From NCBI GenBank assembly GCA_964539745.1, contig CAZIJU010000008.1:6818-70817 (forward strand): a DNA stretch of 64,000 nucleotides, given 5' to 3'. The translations under genes were made by a program, and so were the position numbers. Of this stretch, positions 1 through 9,236 are shown in pieces. Position 1 is the stretch's first letter. Every line of letters begins with the position of its first letter. This stretch comes from DSNY01 sp964539745. GTDB taxonomy: Bacteria > Pseudomonadota > Gammaproteobacteria > Burkholderiales > Burkholderiaceae_F. The notes under the pieces were generated by a model. The model did no database searches and was not told where the DNA came from. It saw only the letters and a program-made list of their open reading frames with translations.

Positions 1-607
1 AGCTCTGGCCGAGCTTGGCGAGGATGTGCCGCACGTGCAGCTTGACGGTGTCGTGGCTGATGCCGAGCGTCTTCGCGATCGCCTTGTTGCTCATGCCGGC
101 GGCGACGTAGCCGAGGATCTGGCGCTCGCGGCCGGTGAGCTGCTTGACGAGGCTCGCCGCGCTGCCGGGTTCTTCGCCGCCCTGCAGGATCGCTGCGAGC
201 TTGCCGGCGATCGACGGTGCGACCACCAGTTCGCCGCGCGCGGCGGCGCGGATCGCGTCGATCACGTCGGCCGGCTCCATGTCCTTCAGCAGGTAGCCGC
301 GCACGCCGAGCCGCAGCGCCGCGGCGAGATCCTCGGCCGCTTCGCTCATCGTCAGGATCACGACCGGCGTCTCGTTGCCTTTTTCGCGCAGGCCCTTCAG
401 CAGCGTGATGCCGTCGGTCGGCGCCATCCGCAGGTCGAGGATCAGCAGGTCGGGCCGGTGCTTTTCGAGCAGCGCAAGAGTCTCGTCGGCGCGGCCGGTC
501 GTCGCCATCACCTGCATGCCGGCGCCGCGCGCAAGCAGATCGGCGAGTCCCTGGCGGACCAGTGAATGGTCGTCGACCAGGACGAGCTTGATCGGCGGCG
601 TCGTCAT
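1..607 (-). CDS. LuxR/NarL-family response regulator (3' end cut by window edge)
   Basis: Two-component DNA-binding response regulator. Reading from 607 downward, the protein begins MTTPPIKLVLVDDHSLVRQG, a typical receiver start with the acidic pair DD at residues 11-12. The likely phosphorylated aspartate lies in the motif LLILDLRM. A C-terminal LuxR-type helix-turn-helix follows, with the motifs LTGRERQIL and SNKAIAKTLGIS and then HVRHILAKL, after which the window ends. The ATG overlaps the stop of the upstream kinase (ATGA), so the two are translationally coupled and almost certainly a pair. They share the strand and a continuous run with soeABC, which suggests control of sulfite oxidation genes; that target is inference. 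Only the last few residues are missing. Confidence 0.9.
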   Translation of the reverse strand, partial: MTTPPIKLVLVDDHSLVRQGLADLLARGAGMQVMATTGRADETLALLEKHRPDLLILDLRMAPTDGITLLKGLREKGNETPVVILTMSEAAEDLAAALRLGVRGYLLKDMEPADVIDAIRAAARGELVVAPSIAGKLAAILQGGEEPGSAASLVKQLTGRERQILGYVAAGMSNKAIAKTLGISHDTVKLHVRHILAKLGQS

Positions 608-1902
608 GTGCGGGCCAGTGCGCGCTGCGGGCAGTGCACGGTGAGCGTGACGCGTGTGCCGCCGGCGGGCAGCGCGCCGATGTGCAGGCTGCCGCCGGCG
701 CGCCCGGCGCGCTCGCGCATGATCTGCAGCCCGTGGTGGCCGGCTTCGGTCAGCCGCCCTGCGCAGCGCGGGTCGAGGATCGACTCGTCCGGCCCGCGGC
801 CGTCGTCCTCGACGATGACCCTGAGCTCGTCGCCGTTGCGCTCGACGGTCAGGTGCGCCAGCCGCGCGCCCGAGTGGTGGCTGACGTTGGCCAGCGCCTC
901 CTGCACGATGTAGAAGATCTGCAGCTGCTGCTCGGCCGCCAGATCGAGGTCCTGCACCGAGCACTCGAACAGCAGGTCGATGCCCGAACGGCGGCGAAAC
1001 GCGGCGGCCAGTTCGCCGAGCGAAGCGATCAGGCCGCGCGAGTCCATGCCGGCGCGGTACAGGCTGATCATCTCGCGCAGCCGGCCGTGCGCGTTGCGCA
1101 GCTCGTCGCTGACGTCGTTCGAATAGACGAGCGCGTTCGCATTGTCGTTGTCGCGCATCGCGTCCTGCAGCAGCGACATGCGCATCCGCACGAAGGTCAG
1201 CGACTGCGCGAGCGCGTCGTGGATGTCGGCCGCCATCGCCTGCCGCTCGGAGACGACGCGCGCCTGCAGGTTCTCGCGCGCGAGGCGCTCGTTCTCGAGC
1301 GCGAGTCCGAGCAACTGGCCGAACGGCCGCAGCAGCCGCGTGATGCCGGCGGGCGGGTCGAGCCCTTCGGCGAAGAACAGGTTCAGCACGCCGATCGGCC
1401 GGTCGCGGTGATTGAGCGGGACGGCGACCGCGCGACCGCCGGCAGGGCCGAGCGGGCCTTCACCGCCGCGAATCGCGCAGCCGAGCGTGGGTGCGGCGTG
1501 GTGCGTTTCATCGTCGCGCAGCGCCGCGCCGCACATGCCGCAGGACGCGGGCATCACGGCGTCGCGCTCGCAGACGTCGCTCGACAGTCCGATCGCGGCC
1601 AGCAGCCGCAGGTTCGCACCATCGTTCGTGGGCGCGCGGATCGCGCCGGCGCGTGCGCCCGTCAGGCGCATCACCAGCCCGAGGAAGTCGACCAGCATCG
1701 AGCCGGTTTCGCCGCCGTCGATGTCGTGCGCGCCGTAGCGCTGCAGCGGCACGTCGGCCGCGGCGGCGGCCGCGCGCACTTCGTTCGATTCGACCTTCAC
1801 TTGCAGACCCGATCCGCCGGAGCGTGGCGGCAGCCAACGATACCACTCGGTGCCGCCGCGACTCGGCGGCCGCCGGTGGCGTTCGCGGCGCTGGCGGCTC
1901 AT
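604..1902 (-). CDS. Soluble NarX-type sensor histidine kinase with GAF domain
   Basis: Histidine kinase of the HisKA_3 (NarX/NreB) type, 432 aa, partner of the downstream response regulator. A GAF-like sensory region spans about residues 65-205. The phosphoacceptor histidine is H228 in AADIHDALAQSL. An HATPase domain follows with the N-box motif VQEALANVSHHS and the G-box motif VEDDGRGPD. I see no membrane segment or signal peptide, so it should sense something in the cytoplasm. The GAF region carries four cysteines (C111, C121, C124, C142, with a CxxC pair), which could bind a metal or Fe-S cluster or act as a thiol switch. The ATG at 1902 was chosen because it sits 5 nt after the soeC stop; a longer in-frame reading overlaps soeC and is unlikely. 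Confidence 0.85.
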   Translation of the reverse strand: MSRQRRERHRRPPSRGGTEWYRWLPPRSGGSGLQVKVESNEVRAAAAAADVPLQRYGAHDIDGGETGSMLVDFLGLVMRLTGARAGAIRAPTNDGANLRLLAAIGLSSDVCERDAVMPASCGMCGAALRDDETHHAAPTLGCAIRGGEGPLGPAGGRAVAVPLNHRDRPIGVLNLFFAEGLDPPAGITRLLRPFGQLLGLALENERLARENLQARVVSERQAMAADIHDALAQSLTFVRMRMSLLQDAMRDNDNANALVYSNDVSDELRNAHGRLREMISLYRAGMDSRGLIASLGELAAAFRRRSGIDLLFECSVQDLDLAAEQQLQIFYIVQEALANVSHHSGARLAHLTVERNGDELRVIVEDDGRGPDESILDPRCAGRLTEAGHHGLQIMRERAGRAGGSLHIGALPAGGTRVTLTVHCPQRALART

Positions 1903-1907
1903 GCGGA

Positions 1908-2861
1908 TCAGGCGACGGACTGGTAGTACAGGTTCTGCGGATGATTGGCCTGGGCGAAGAAGAACCAGCGCTCGGCCAGCAATCCGAGATACTGCAGCGC
2001 GAACGCGGCGGCCAGCAGCAGCGCCGAACCCTGCACGAGCCCGACGGCGAGCAGCGCGGCCGGGATCGGGAACACCAGCAGCAGGAAGAGCCACTTGACT
2101 GCGCGCAGCGCGGCGCGCGTGCGGCCGTGGAAGAACTCGCGCGTGTTGAACGCGCCGCCCATCATGCCCATCGACTTCTGCACGATGCGCGGGTGCTTGA
2201 TGCCGATGGCCGTCTGCAGCGTCGACCTGGGTTTGAGCCGCGCGTTGCGCACGAGCGAAGCGCCGCGCGTCAGCACCGCCACGCCGGTCAGCGCGAGCGC
2301 GCACGGACCGAACAGGCCGATCAGCGCCGGCGCCGCGAACGCCGCGTACGCAGCGGCGAGCGTGAAGCCCGAGGCGAGCCCGAGCAGCGTGTAGTTGACG
2401 ACGGTCAGCGGCGTGGCCCACTCCTGCAGGAACTTCAGGCACGCGTAGATCATCGCAGTGCACACATACAGCGCGACCGCGAGCACCGCGGTTGCCGCAC
2501 CGAGCGGCGCCGTGATGCGTGCGGCGGACTCCGCCGGCAGCAGCCAGTGCGCCAGACCGTAGAAGAACGCCCCCGCGGTGAACAGCGGCAGTACGATGAT
2601 CTCGCGCGACAGCCACGACGTGCGCCACCGCGCAGCGGCGCGCCAGCCGCGCTCGGGACGGCCCAGATGGAAGATCGAAGCGACGAGTCCGAGCATCATC
2701 AGTACGACGACGAGCGCGCTGCCGGCGGCGTAGAAGGCGCCCGACACCCCGGCGATCCAGCCGAAGCGCGCGGCCAGTTCGGCAAGGTACAACGCCAGGA
2801 AAAGTCCTTGGGCGGCGCCGATCAGCGTTGTGAGGAAGATCACAGAAAAAGCGGGTCGCAT
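1908..2861 (-). CDS. soeC: SoeC, DmsC-family membrane anchor of sulfite dehydrogenase
   Basis: Integral membrane subunit, 317 aa, with about eight hydrophobic segments spread over the whole length. It resembles the DmsC family of anchors, which pass electrons between an Fe-S subunit and the quinone pool. It follows soeB by 22 nt on the same strand and completes a three-gene complex of catalytic, ferredoxin and anchor subunits. In SoeABC the complex oxidises sulfite to sulfate on the cytoplasmic side and feeds the quinone pool. Assignment to Soe rather than to DMSO or polysulfide reductase rests on the missing Tat signal on subunit A and on the neighbouring apr and sox genes. A biochemical alternative in the same family cannot be excluded from sequence alone. 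Confidence 0.85.
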   Translation of the reverse strand: MRPAFSVIFLTTLIGAAQGLFLALYLAELAARFGWIAGVSGAFYAAGSALVVVLMMLGLVASIFHLGRPERGWRAAARWRTSWLSREIIVLPLFTAGAFFYGLAHWLLPAESAARITAPLGAATAVLAVALYVCTAMIYACLKFLQEWATPLTVVNYTLLGLASGFTLAAAYAAFAAPALIGLFGPCALALTGVAVLTRGASLVRNARLKPRSTLQTAIGIKHPRIVQKSMGMMGGAFNTREFFHGRTRAALRAVKWLFLLLVFPIPAALLAVGLVQGSALLLAAAFALQYLGLLAERWFFFAQANHPQNLYYQSVA

Positions 2862-2883
2862 CGTGCGGCTCAGAGGGACTGCG

Positions 2884-3615
2884 CTACCAGGAGGTGACGT
2901 CGTCCAGCGCCGGATCCGAGTGCGCGGGCTTGGGCAGCTTGCCGTCGATCTTCAGCGGGTTGTCGACGCGCGCGAGTTCCTCGACCTCGATCTTCAGGTC
3001 GGTGCGCCGGCGCGGCAGGTAGTGGTTGGCGGGCTGTGTGCCCCATTCCGGCATTAGCGTATATCCGGCCCGGTCGCGGATCGCCTGCGAGACCTGCGAC
3101 TGCGGATCGTGGACGTCGCCGAAAAGCCGCGCGTTGGTCGGGCACGCGAGCACGCACGCCGGCTTGCGTTCGGCAGGTGGCAGATTCGCGTCGTAGATGC
3201 GGTCGACGCACAGCGTGCACTTTTTCATCACGCGCTGCTTCTCGTCGAGTTCGCGCGCGCCGTAGGGGCAGGCCCACGAGCAGTACTTGCAGCCGATGCA
3301 TTTGTCGTAGTCGACGAGCACGATGCCGTCCTCGGGGCGCTTGTAGCTCGCGCCGGTCGGGCACACCGGCACGCACGGCGGCTCTTCGCAGTGCAGGCAG
3401 GACTTCGGAAAGTGCACGGTCTGCGTGTTCGGATACTCGCCGACCTCGAAGGTCTGCACGCGGTTGAAGAACGTGCCGGTCGGGTCCGCTCCGTACGGAT
3501 TGAAGTCCGCCATCGGGCCGGCCGCGCCCGACGTGTTCCACTCCTTGCAACTCGTCACGCACGCGTGGCAGCCGACGCACACGTTCAGGTCGATGACCAG
3601 GGCGAGCTGCGTCAT
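2884..3615 (-). CDS. soeB: SoeB, four-cluster ferredoxin subunit of sulfite dehydrogenase
   Basis: Electron-transfer subunit of 243 aa related to DmsB/PsrB/NrfC. The first cluster motif is CVGCHACVTSCK (C13, C16, C19, C23). Further motifs are CLHCEEPPCVPVCPTGA, CIGCKYCSWACPYGA and a CTLC...CVLACP set, together the sixteen cysteines expected for four [4Fe-4S] clusters. There is no signal peptide, so it is cytoplasmic. Its ATG overlaps the soeA stop (ATGA) and soeC follows closely, so the three are one operon. Its role is to carry electrons from the molybdenum subunit to the membrane anchor. Confidence 0.9.
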   Translation of the reverse strand: MTQLALVIDLNVCVGCHACVTSCKEWNTSGAAGPMADFNPYGADPTGTFFNRVQTFEVGEYPNTQTVHFPKSCLHCEEPPCVPVCPTGASYKRPEDGIVLVDYDKCIGCKYCSWACPYGARELDEKQRVMKKCTLCVDRIYDANLPPAERKPACVLACPTNARLFGDVHDPQSQVSQAIRDRAGYTLMPEWGTQPANHYLPRRRTDLKIEVEELARVDNPLKIDGKLPKPAHSDPALDDVTSW

Positions 3616-6500
3616 CGCGCGCCTCCGTTGCGCCGCGTCGTGTACGCGAGCCAGATCCTTTTTGCGGTTGCCATTCCGGGGAACGGTTTCATCGGCGGAA
3701 ACTGCGGCGACGAGGTCGTGTCTTCGGCGGGATCGGCCTTGCGGATGCGAACGCGCACGTCGTACCAGCCGGCCTGCCCGGTGATCGGATCGGAGTTCGA
3801 AGCGACCCGACCGCCGTCGGCGGGGAGTTCCTCGCTGATCAGGTGGTTCAGCAGGAAACCCTTGCGCGACTCGTTCGCGTCGGGTGCCAGCGCCCAGGCG
3901 CCGGCGGCCTTACCGATCGCATTCCAGGTCCAGACGGTGCCGGCCTCGACCGATTCGGAGTAGCGGCACATGCAGCGCACGCGGCCCCACTGCGATTCGA
4001 CCCACATCCAGTCGCCGTCGGCGATGCCGGCGGCGCGCGCGGTGCGCGGATTGACGAACAGATAGTTGTGCGTGTGGATCTGGCGCAGCCAGGCGTTCTG
4101 CGAGTCCCATGAGTGGTACATCGCCATCGGCCGCTGCGTGATCGCCGCCAGCGGGTAGCTCTGCGTGTCCGAGACTTGCACCTCGAGCGGCGGGTAGTAG
4201 AACGGCAGCGGGTCGAAGTAGGTGGCGATGCGTTCGCGCAGGTGCGCCGGCGGCTTGCGCGTCGGCCCCTTGCCCTGCGCGGCGGCGCGGAACTTCTGCA
4301 GCACCTCCGAGTACAGGTGGATCAGGATCGGTTCGTCGTAGCGGGTGATCCGGTTGCGTCGCGACCACTCCAAATAACCCTTGTTCCAGTTGCGCATGTA
4401 CTGGTACGACGGCGGCAGCTTGTAGTGGAACACGCAGTCGTTCTTCCGGTACATCTCCCACTGCTGCGGGTTGGGCTCGCCGTGCATGAACTTCTCGCCG
4501 CTCTTGCCGCGCCAGCCCGCCAGGAACCCGATGCCGGATCCGGGCTCGGTCTCGTAGTTGACGATGAAGTCCGGATAGTCGCGGAACTTGCGCGAGCCGT
4601 CCGGCCGCGTGAACGCCGGCAGTTTGAGCCGGGAGGCCAGTTCGATCAGCACCTCCTGGAACGGCTTGCACTCCCCGGTCGGTGGCACCACCGGGATGCG
4701 CACCGAGTCGACCGGTCCGTCGAACTCCGAGATCGGGCGGTCCAGCATCGACATCGCGTCGTGCCGCTCAAGGTACGTGGTGTCGGGCAGGACGAGATCG
4801 GCGAACGCGGTGGTCTCGGACTGGAAAGCGTCGCACACGACGAGAAACGGGATCCGGTATTCGCCGTTTTCGTCGCGGTCGTTCAGCATCTTGCGGACCT
4901 CGACCGTGTTCATCGTCGAGTTCCACGCCATGTTGGCCATGAAGATCATCAGCGTGTCGATGCGGTAGGGATCGCCGCGCCACGCATTGGTGATCACGTT
5001 GTGCATCAGTCCGTGCACCGCGAGCGGGTATTCCCATGAAAAGCCCTTGTCGATGCGCACCGGGTTGCCGTCGTCGTCGACGAACAGATCGTCCGGATCC
5101 GCCGGCCAGCCGAGCGCCATGCCGTCGAGCGGGCGATTCGGCTGAACCGCGCGATGATCGTTGGGCGGCCGCGCGCACGGCGGGATCGGCCGCGGGAAGG
5201 GCGCTTTGTGGCGGAAGCCGCCGGGACGGTCGATCGTGCCGAGCAGCGACATCAGGATCGCCAGCGCGCGGATCGTGTGGAAGCCGTTGGAATGCGCTGC
5301 GAGCCCGCGCATCGCATGGAACGCGACCGGGTTGCCGGTCACGCTCTCGTGCTCCACCCCCCACGAATCGGTCCACGCGATCGGCAACTCGATCTTCTCG
5401 TCGCGCGCGGTGATTCCCATCTCGTGCGCCAGCCGCGTGATCGTTGCCGCCGGAATGCCGGTGATGTCGCTCGCCCATCGCGGCGTGCAGTGCGCGATGC
5501 GCTCCTGCAGCAGCTGGAACGCCGGCTTGACCGGCGTGCCATCGTGCAGCCTGAATGCGCCGAACAGATACGGATCCGCGCCTTTCGTGTGGGTCACGAC
5601 GGGCCGGTTGGTGATCCGATCCCACCACAGCTTGTTCTGCGGGTCGTAGCAGGCTTCTTCCTCGGGCACTTCGGTGCGCACGAACATGCCGAATTCGTCG
5701 CTCGCCTCGTCGACGTTCACGAGCTGGCCGGCATTGGTGTAGCGGACCAGGAAGTCGCGGTCGTACAGCCCCTGCGCGATGATCTCGTGGATCAACGCGA
5801 GCAGCAGCGCGCCGTCGGTACCGGGCTTGATCGGAACCCATTCGTCGGCGATCGCCGAGTAGCCGGTCCGCACCGGGTTGATCGAGACGAAGCGGCCGCC
5901 GCGCCGCTTGAACTTCGAGATCGCGATCTTCAGCGGGTTCGAGTGGTGGTCTTCCGCGGTGCCGATCATGAAGAAGAGCTTCGCCCGCTCCAGATCCGGT
6001 CCGCCGAACTCCCAGAACGAGCCGCCGATCGTGTAGATCATTCCGGCGGCCATGTTCACCGAACAGAAGCCGCCGTGCGCAGCGTAGTTCGGCGTGCCGA
6101 ATTGACGTGCGAACAGCCCCGTCAGCGCCTGCATCTGGTCGCGGCCGGTGAACAGCGCGAACTTCTTCGGATCGGTGGCGCGAATCTTCGCGAGCCGCTC
6201 GGTCAGGATCTCGAACGCGCGCTCCCACGAGATCGGCTCGAACTCGCCGGCGCCGCGTTCGGCGCCGGGCTTGCGCAGCAGCGGCTTGGTCAGCCGCGCC
6301 GGCGAGTACTGCTTCATGATCCCCGACGAGCCCTTTGCGCAGATCACGCCGTGGTTCAGCGGGTGCTCGGGATTGCCTTCGATGTAGCGGATCTTGCCGC
6401 CTTCGAGATGCACGCGGATGCCGCAACGACATGCGCACATGTAGCAGGTGGTCGTGCGGACGTCGGTCGTCGGCGCGTCGTTCGAGGAAGGATCTGGCAT
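3612..6500 (-). CDS. soeA: SoeA, molybdopterin catalytic subunit of cytoplasmic sulfite dehydrogenase
   Basis: Catalytic subunit of 962 aa in the DMSO-reductase superfamily. It starts MPDPSSNDAPTTDVRTTTCY and carries an N-terminal [4Fe-4S] motif with cysteines at 19, 22, 26 and 54. C146 in the motif GGFCSVN is the best candidate molybdenum ligand. The length and the closely linked soeB and soeC match SoeABC of purple sulfur bacteria, which oxidises sulfite directly to sulfate. There is no Tat (RR) leader, unlike periplasmic relatives such as PhsA, PsrA or DmsA, so the enzyme faces the cytoplasm where Apr or Dsr products would appear. The start at 6500 was preferred because upstream in-frame sequence has no protein-like character. 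It heads the run soeABC-kinase-regulator. Confidence 0.87.
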   Translation of the reverse strand: MPDPSSNDAPTTDVRTTTCYMCACRCGIRVHLEGGKIRYIEGNPEHPLNHGVICAKGSSGIMKQYSPARLTKPLLRKPGAERGAGEFEPISWERAFEILTERLAKIRATDPKKFALFTGRDQMQALTGLFARQFGTPNYAAHGGFCSVNMAAGMIYTIGGSFWEFGGPDLERAKLFFMIGTAEDHHSNPLKIAISKFKRRGGRFVSINPVRTGYSAIADEWVPIKPGTDGALLLALIHEIIAQGLYDRDFLVRYTNAGQLVNVDEASDEFGMFVRTEVPEEEACYDPQNKLWWDRITNRPVVTHTKGADPYLFGAFRLHDGTPVKPAFQLLQERIAHCTPRWASDITGIPAATITRLAHEMGITARDEKIELPIAWTDSWGVEHESVTGNPVAFHAMRGLAAHSNGFHTIRALAILMSLLGTIDRPGGFRHKAPFPRPIPPCARPPNDHRAVQPNRPLDGMALGWPADPDDLFVDDDGNPVRIDKGFSWEYPLAVHGLMHNVITNAWRGDPYRIDTLMIFMANMAWNSTMNTVEVRKMLNDRDENGEYRIPFLVVCDAFQSETTAFADLVLPDTTYLERHDAMSMLDRPISEFDGPVDSVRIPVVPPTGECKPFQEVLIELASRLKLPAFTRPDGSRKFRDYPDFIVNYETEPGSGIGFLAGWRGKSGEKFMHGEPNPQQWEMYRKNDCVFHYKLPPSYQYMRNWNKGYLEWSRRNRITRYDEPILIHLYSEVLQKFRAAAQGKGPTRKPPAHLRERIATYFDPLPFYYPPLEVQVSDTQSYPLAAITQRPMAMYHSWDSQNAWLRQIHTHNYLFVNPRTARAAGIADGDWMWVESQWGRVRCMCRYSESVEAGTVWTWNAIGKAAGAWALAPDANESRKGFLLNHLISEELPADGGRVASNSDPITGQAGWYDVRVRIRKADPAEDTTSSPQFPPMKPFPGMATAKRIWLAYTTRRNGGAR

Positions 6501-6771
6501 GGGCAGGTGCTCGACGCGCGGAAAGTGAAGGGCGGATCGGACGACGTGTGCGAAATGCTCGTGGGCGACACCGCTGCCGGGGCGCCGAACGGTTCGCCGC
6601 CGATTAGGCGGGCAGCGGCATGCGCAGTCTATTCCCGCGGAAGGGGGCCGTCGGGTTACCCACTTCGGTAGGAAGCGCAGTGGCGGCGGCTGCGATACCG
6701 TTCGCATTCACGATGCGGGCGGTTTCGAGCGAAGGGCGTGCGGACTGCAGCAGCCCCGGCGGAGGAAAGAC

Positions 6772-7296
6772 GTGAAAATCGGTGTCGTCTCCGACAGCCA
6801 TGACCATGGTGCCTTGCTGGCGGACGCCGTCATGCGCGCCCGGGACTGGGGCGCGCAGGCGATCCTGCATTGCGGGGACGTGATCGGGCCGAACTCGCTG
6901 CGTGCGTCGCTCGCATTGGGCCTGCCGCTGCACGTGGTCCATGGCAACAATCTCGGCGACCTGCTGTCGATGCAGCGGCTCGCGAACGCGTCCAACGGCG
7001 CGCTCGTCTACTACGGCGGCGATGCGACGCTCAGCCTCGGCGGACGCCGCCTTTTCATGACCCATTATCCGCATCTGGCCCGCGGCATGGCGTGCACGGG
7101 TGATTTCGACGCGGTGTTCTGCGGCCACAGCCATGTCGCGTGTGTGGAGCAGGTGGCCGGCGCGCACGGCAGGACGCCGCTCGTGAATCCGGGCACGGTC
7201 GCAGGGCTCGGCGCCGAGCGGACGATGGTGCTCGCAGACCTCGAGCGGCTGTCTTTCGAGATCGTGTTCCTCGGCGACGCGGCAGGCGGGCGATGA
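6772..7296 (+). CDS. YfcE/MJ0936-type metallophosphoesterase
   Basis: Small calcineurin-like phosphoesterase, 174 aa. The metal-binding motifs are in order: SDSHDH near the start, LHCGDV, HGNN, and the late GHSH motif (residues about 118-121). This single-domain group includes YfcE and MJ0936, active on phosphodiesters in vitro, with unclear physiological substrates. It is divergent from soeA, with a 271-bp gap that must hold both promoters, and its stop overlaps the start of the next gene (ATGA). I see nothing that links it specifically to sulfur metabolism. Confidence 0.8.
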   Translation: MKIGVVSDSHDHGALLADAVMRARDWGAQAILHCGDVIGPNSLRASLALGLPLHVVHGNNLGDLLSMQRLANASNGALVYYGGDATLSLGGRRLFMTHYPHLARGMACTGDFDAVFCGHSHVACVEQVAGAHGRTPLVNPGTVAGLGAERTMVLADLERLSFEIVFLGDAAGGR

Positions 7297-8081
7297 TGCG
7301 GCCGATCGTGTGGGTGACGCTGACACTGTTCGCGGGGCCGGCGTGCGTGGCCGCGCAGACGCTGGAGAAGTCGAGCGCATCGGCCGGCAGGTACGAGGTA
7401 CCGATCGAGATCGCGCGGCCCGCCGGGCCGGGGCCGTTCGCGCCCGTGCTTTACATCCATGCGCGGCGCGGCTTCGAGGATGAGGATCGCGCGCACATGC
7501 GCGAACTCGCTGCGCAGGGATTCCTCGTGCTGGCCCCGGACTGGCAGCGGGCGAACATGATCGAGCGCTGGCCCGATCGGCACTATCCCGAAACCGAGGA
7601 CGACGTCGAGGCCGGGCTCGATGCGCTGCTCGCGCGCAATGATGTCTGCAAGGGGCCGGTGGGCATCGTCGCCTTGTCGCGCGGCCCGTACTTCGCGATT
7701 CGTCTGGCGGCGAGGCGGCCGCGGGACATCGCGGCGATCGTTTCCTACTACGGACACTTCCAGGATCCGAACGCGCCCGAGCCACAGCAGCTTTTCTCGA
7801 TCGCGCCGGAGGTCAACCGGATCCGCGTGCCGGTGCTGATGTTGATCGGCGACGCCGACTTCGAGCTGCGGCGCATCGTCAATGGGCGCGCCTTCTATGC
7901 GCTGTACGAGCGCGGAGTTGCCGTCGATTTGCAGATGTATCCGATGGCGCGGCGCGCGTTCGACTTTCGGCGCGACGCCACGCCCGAGGAGAAAATCGCC
8001 AAACGCCACGCGCGCGAGCGCGCTCGCCAATGGCTCGTTCGGCACATGGGACTCGGCCCCGACGCGCGGTGCCCGTCGTAG
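7293..8081 (+). CDS. Secreted dienelactone-hydrolase-like alpha/beta hydrolase
   Basis: Alpha/beta hydrolase of about 262 aa with an N-terminal signal peptide (MMRPIVWVTLTLFAGPACVA then AQ), so exported. The fold resembles the dienelactone hydrolase group: an early HARRG region, the nucleophile elbow ALSRGPYFA with serine where classical dienelactone hydrolases have cysteine, and a late LIGDADFE segment that supplies the acid. The usual late catalytic histidine is not obvious; the C-terminal part reads MYPMARRAFDF where many homologues have a YPGAxHxF type motif, so the triad may be incomplete. The start overlaps the previous stop, pointing to co-transcription with the phosphoesterase. The substrate is unknown. 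Confidence 0.7.
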   Translation: MMRPIVWVTLTLFAGPACVAAQTLEKSSASAGRYEVPIEIARPAGPGPFAPVLYIHARRGFEDEDRAHMRELAAQGFLVLAPDWQRANMIERWPDRHYPETEDDVEAGLDALLARNDVCKGPVGIVALSRGPYFAIRLAARRPRDIAAIVSYYGHFQDPNAPEPQQLFSIAPEVNRIRVPVLMLIGDADFELRRIVNGRAFYALYERGVAVDLQMYPMARRAFDFRRDATPEEKIAKRHARERARQWLVRHMGLGPDARCPS

Positions 8082-8211
8082 CGGCGGAAAATGGCGGTCA
8101 TCGCCACGGGCGCCGCGTGCGGCGATACGATCGTCCGCGCGACGCGGCCGGGACCGTCGCAGTCCGGCGTGTACCCGCGCGCCGGGCCACTTTGGAATCG
8201 CAGGAGGCCGT

Positions 8212-8580
8212 ATGACGATATCGACCGATCCGATCCTGGGCCGCACCGAGCCGCCCGATCCCCGGTTCCCCCATGCGCCTGCGGGCTGGACCTTCGATGA
8301 GGCGCTGCGGATCGCGCACAAAGAGGGACTGGAGCCCGCCGAAGATCACTGGGAGGTCGTGCGATCGCTGCAAGCCTTCTATGCGCGCCACGAAGAAGCC
8401 GACCTTCCGGTCAAGCTGCCCGAGCTGCACGATGCGCTCGAGGAAAAGTTCCACTACAAGGGCGGGTTCAAGTACCTCTACACGCTGCTGCCGGGCGGAC
8501 CGATCGCGCAGGGTTGCCGGCTGGCGGGACTCAAACCGCCCGGCGGCGCCGTCGACACGAGCTTCGGCAGCGTCGCGTAG
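8212..8580 (+). CDS. DsrC/TusE-family protein with CysA replaced by alanine
   Basis: Protein of 122 aa with the DsrC/TusE/DsvC fold pattern: GWTFDEALRIAHKEGLEP, then DHWEVVRSLQAFY, and the C-terminal arm LLPGGPIAQGCRLAGLKPPG. DsrC carries sulfur on two C-terminal arm cysteines spaced 11 residues apart. Here the first (CysB position) is kept as C102. The second (CysA) falls on A113, and the arm continues for nine more residues after it. It therefore cannot form the trisulfide of true DsrC and is not a standard TusE, which keeps CysA. A regulatory or carrier role is possible. A good RBS (AGGAGG) lies 5 nt before the ATG. It converges with the DUF302 gene only 2 bp away. Confidence 0.85.
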   Translation: MTISTDPILGRTEPPDPRFPHAPAGWTFDEALRIAHKEGLEPAEDHWEVVRSLQAFYARHEEADLPVKLPELHDALEEKFHYKGGFKYLYTLLPGGPIAQGCRLAGLKPPGGAVDTSFGSVA

Positions 8581-8582
8581 CG

Positions 8583-9062
8583 CTACTTGCGGCCGACCGC
8601 CTCGCGGGCGATCGAGTCGAGCAGCGCCTCGACTTCCTTGAGTGCTGCCTTCGAAGCGGGCGAGCCGTCCGGCCGCCATGGGCGCCGGTACCCGACGAAC
8701 ACCTTGTCCGGTGCCTGCGCGGTCGCGTACACCACGATCGCGTACGGGCACATCGCCATGTTGGCCGGGTCGGCTTCCATCGTCTTGCGCGACAGCGCTG
8801 CACTGCAGAAGACGAATGCCTGCGCGTCGGTGTAGATCTTGCGCGCCGAGCCGACATCCTTGCCCGTTCGTTCGAGCATGCGATTGACGTGCGACTCGTA
8901 GTCGATCACGAGTCCCTTGCTTTCGATCGCGGCCTTGAGATCGTCGCGCACGTCGGCGAACTTCGCTTGCGTGGCGTAGGTGACGATCGGATGAGGCTCG
9001 GCGGCCAGCGCCGCGGCAGCGGGAAAGGCGATCAGCGAAACGAGTAAAGCGCGGACGAGCAT
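8583..9062 (-). CDS. Exported DUF302 protein
   Basis: Protein of 159 aa with an N-terminal signal peptide (cleavage near ALAAEP) followed by a DUF302-like domain. Supporting motifs are the early FADVRDDLKAAIESKGLVI and the later MAMCPYAIVVYA with a single central cysteine. DUF302 proteins are small and of unknown function, often found in sulfur oxidisers and other chemolithotrophs. A strong RBS (AGGAG) precedes the ATG. It is convergent with the DsrC-like gene and divergent from the following 140-aa gene, so it has its own promoter in the 174-bp gap. Confidence 0.75.
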   Translation of the reverse strand: MLVRALLVSLIAFPAAAALAAEPHPIVTYATQAKFADVRDDLKAAIESKGLVIDYESHVNRMLERTGKDVGSARKIYTDAQAFVFCSAALSRKTMEADPANMAMCPYAIVVYATAQAPDKVFVGYRRPWRPDGSPASKAALKEVEALLDSIAREAVGRK

Positions 9063-9236
9063 GGGGTTTCTCCTGAGGGCGAGCAGGCGGACAGTCCGCA
9101 ACGTTGGATCGTACCGCGTACGATAACGCCGTTACCGCGCACGCGGGCTCGCCGGTTCCATTCGAGCGATGCTGACGTCTTGAACGGCGGCGGGGCGTCC
9201 CCAGTTCCAGGTCGTCGACGATCCGAGGAGGCAATC

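Noticed and set aside
634..1926. A 430-codon plus-strand frame opposite the kinase gene
   Set aside because: Antisense to the kinase; composition is Arg/Ala/Gln-rich without domain motifs.
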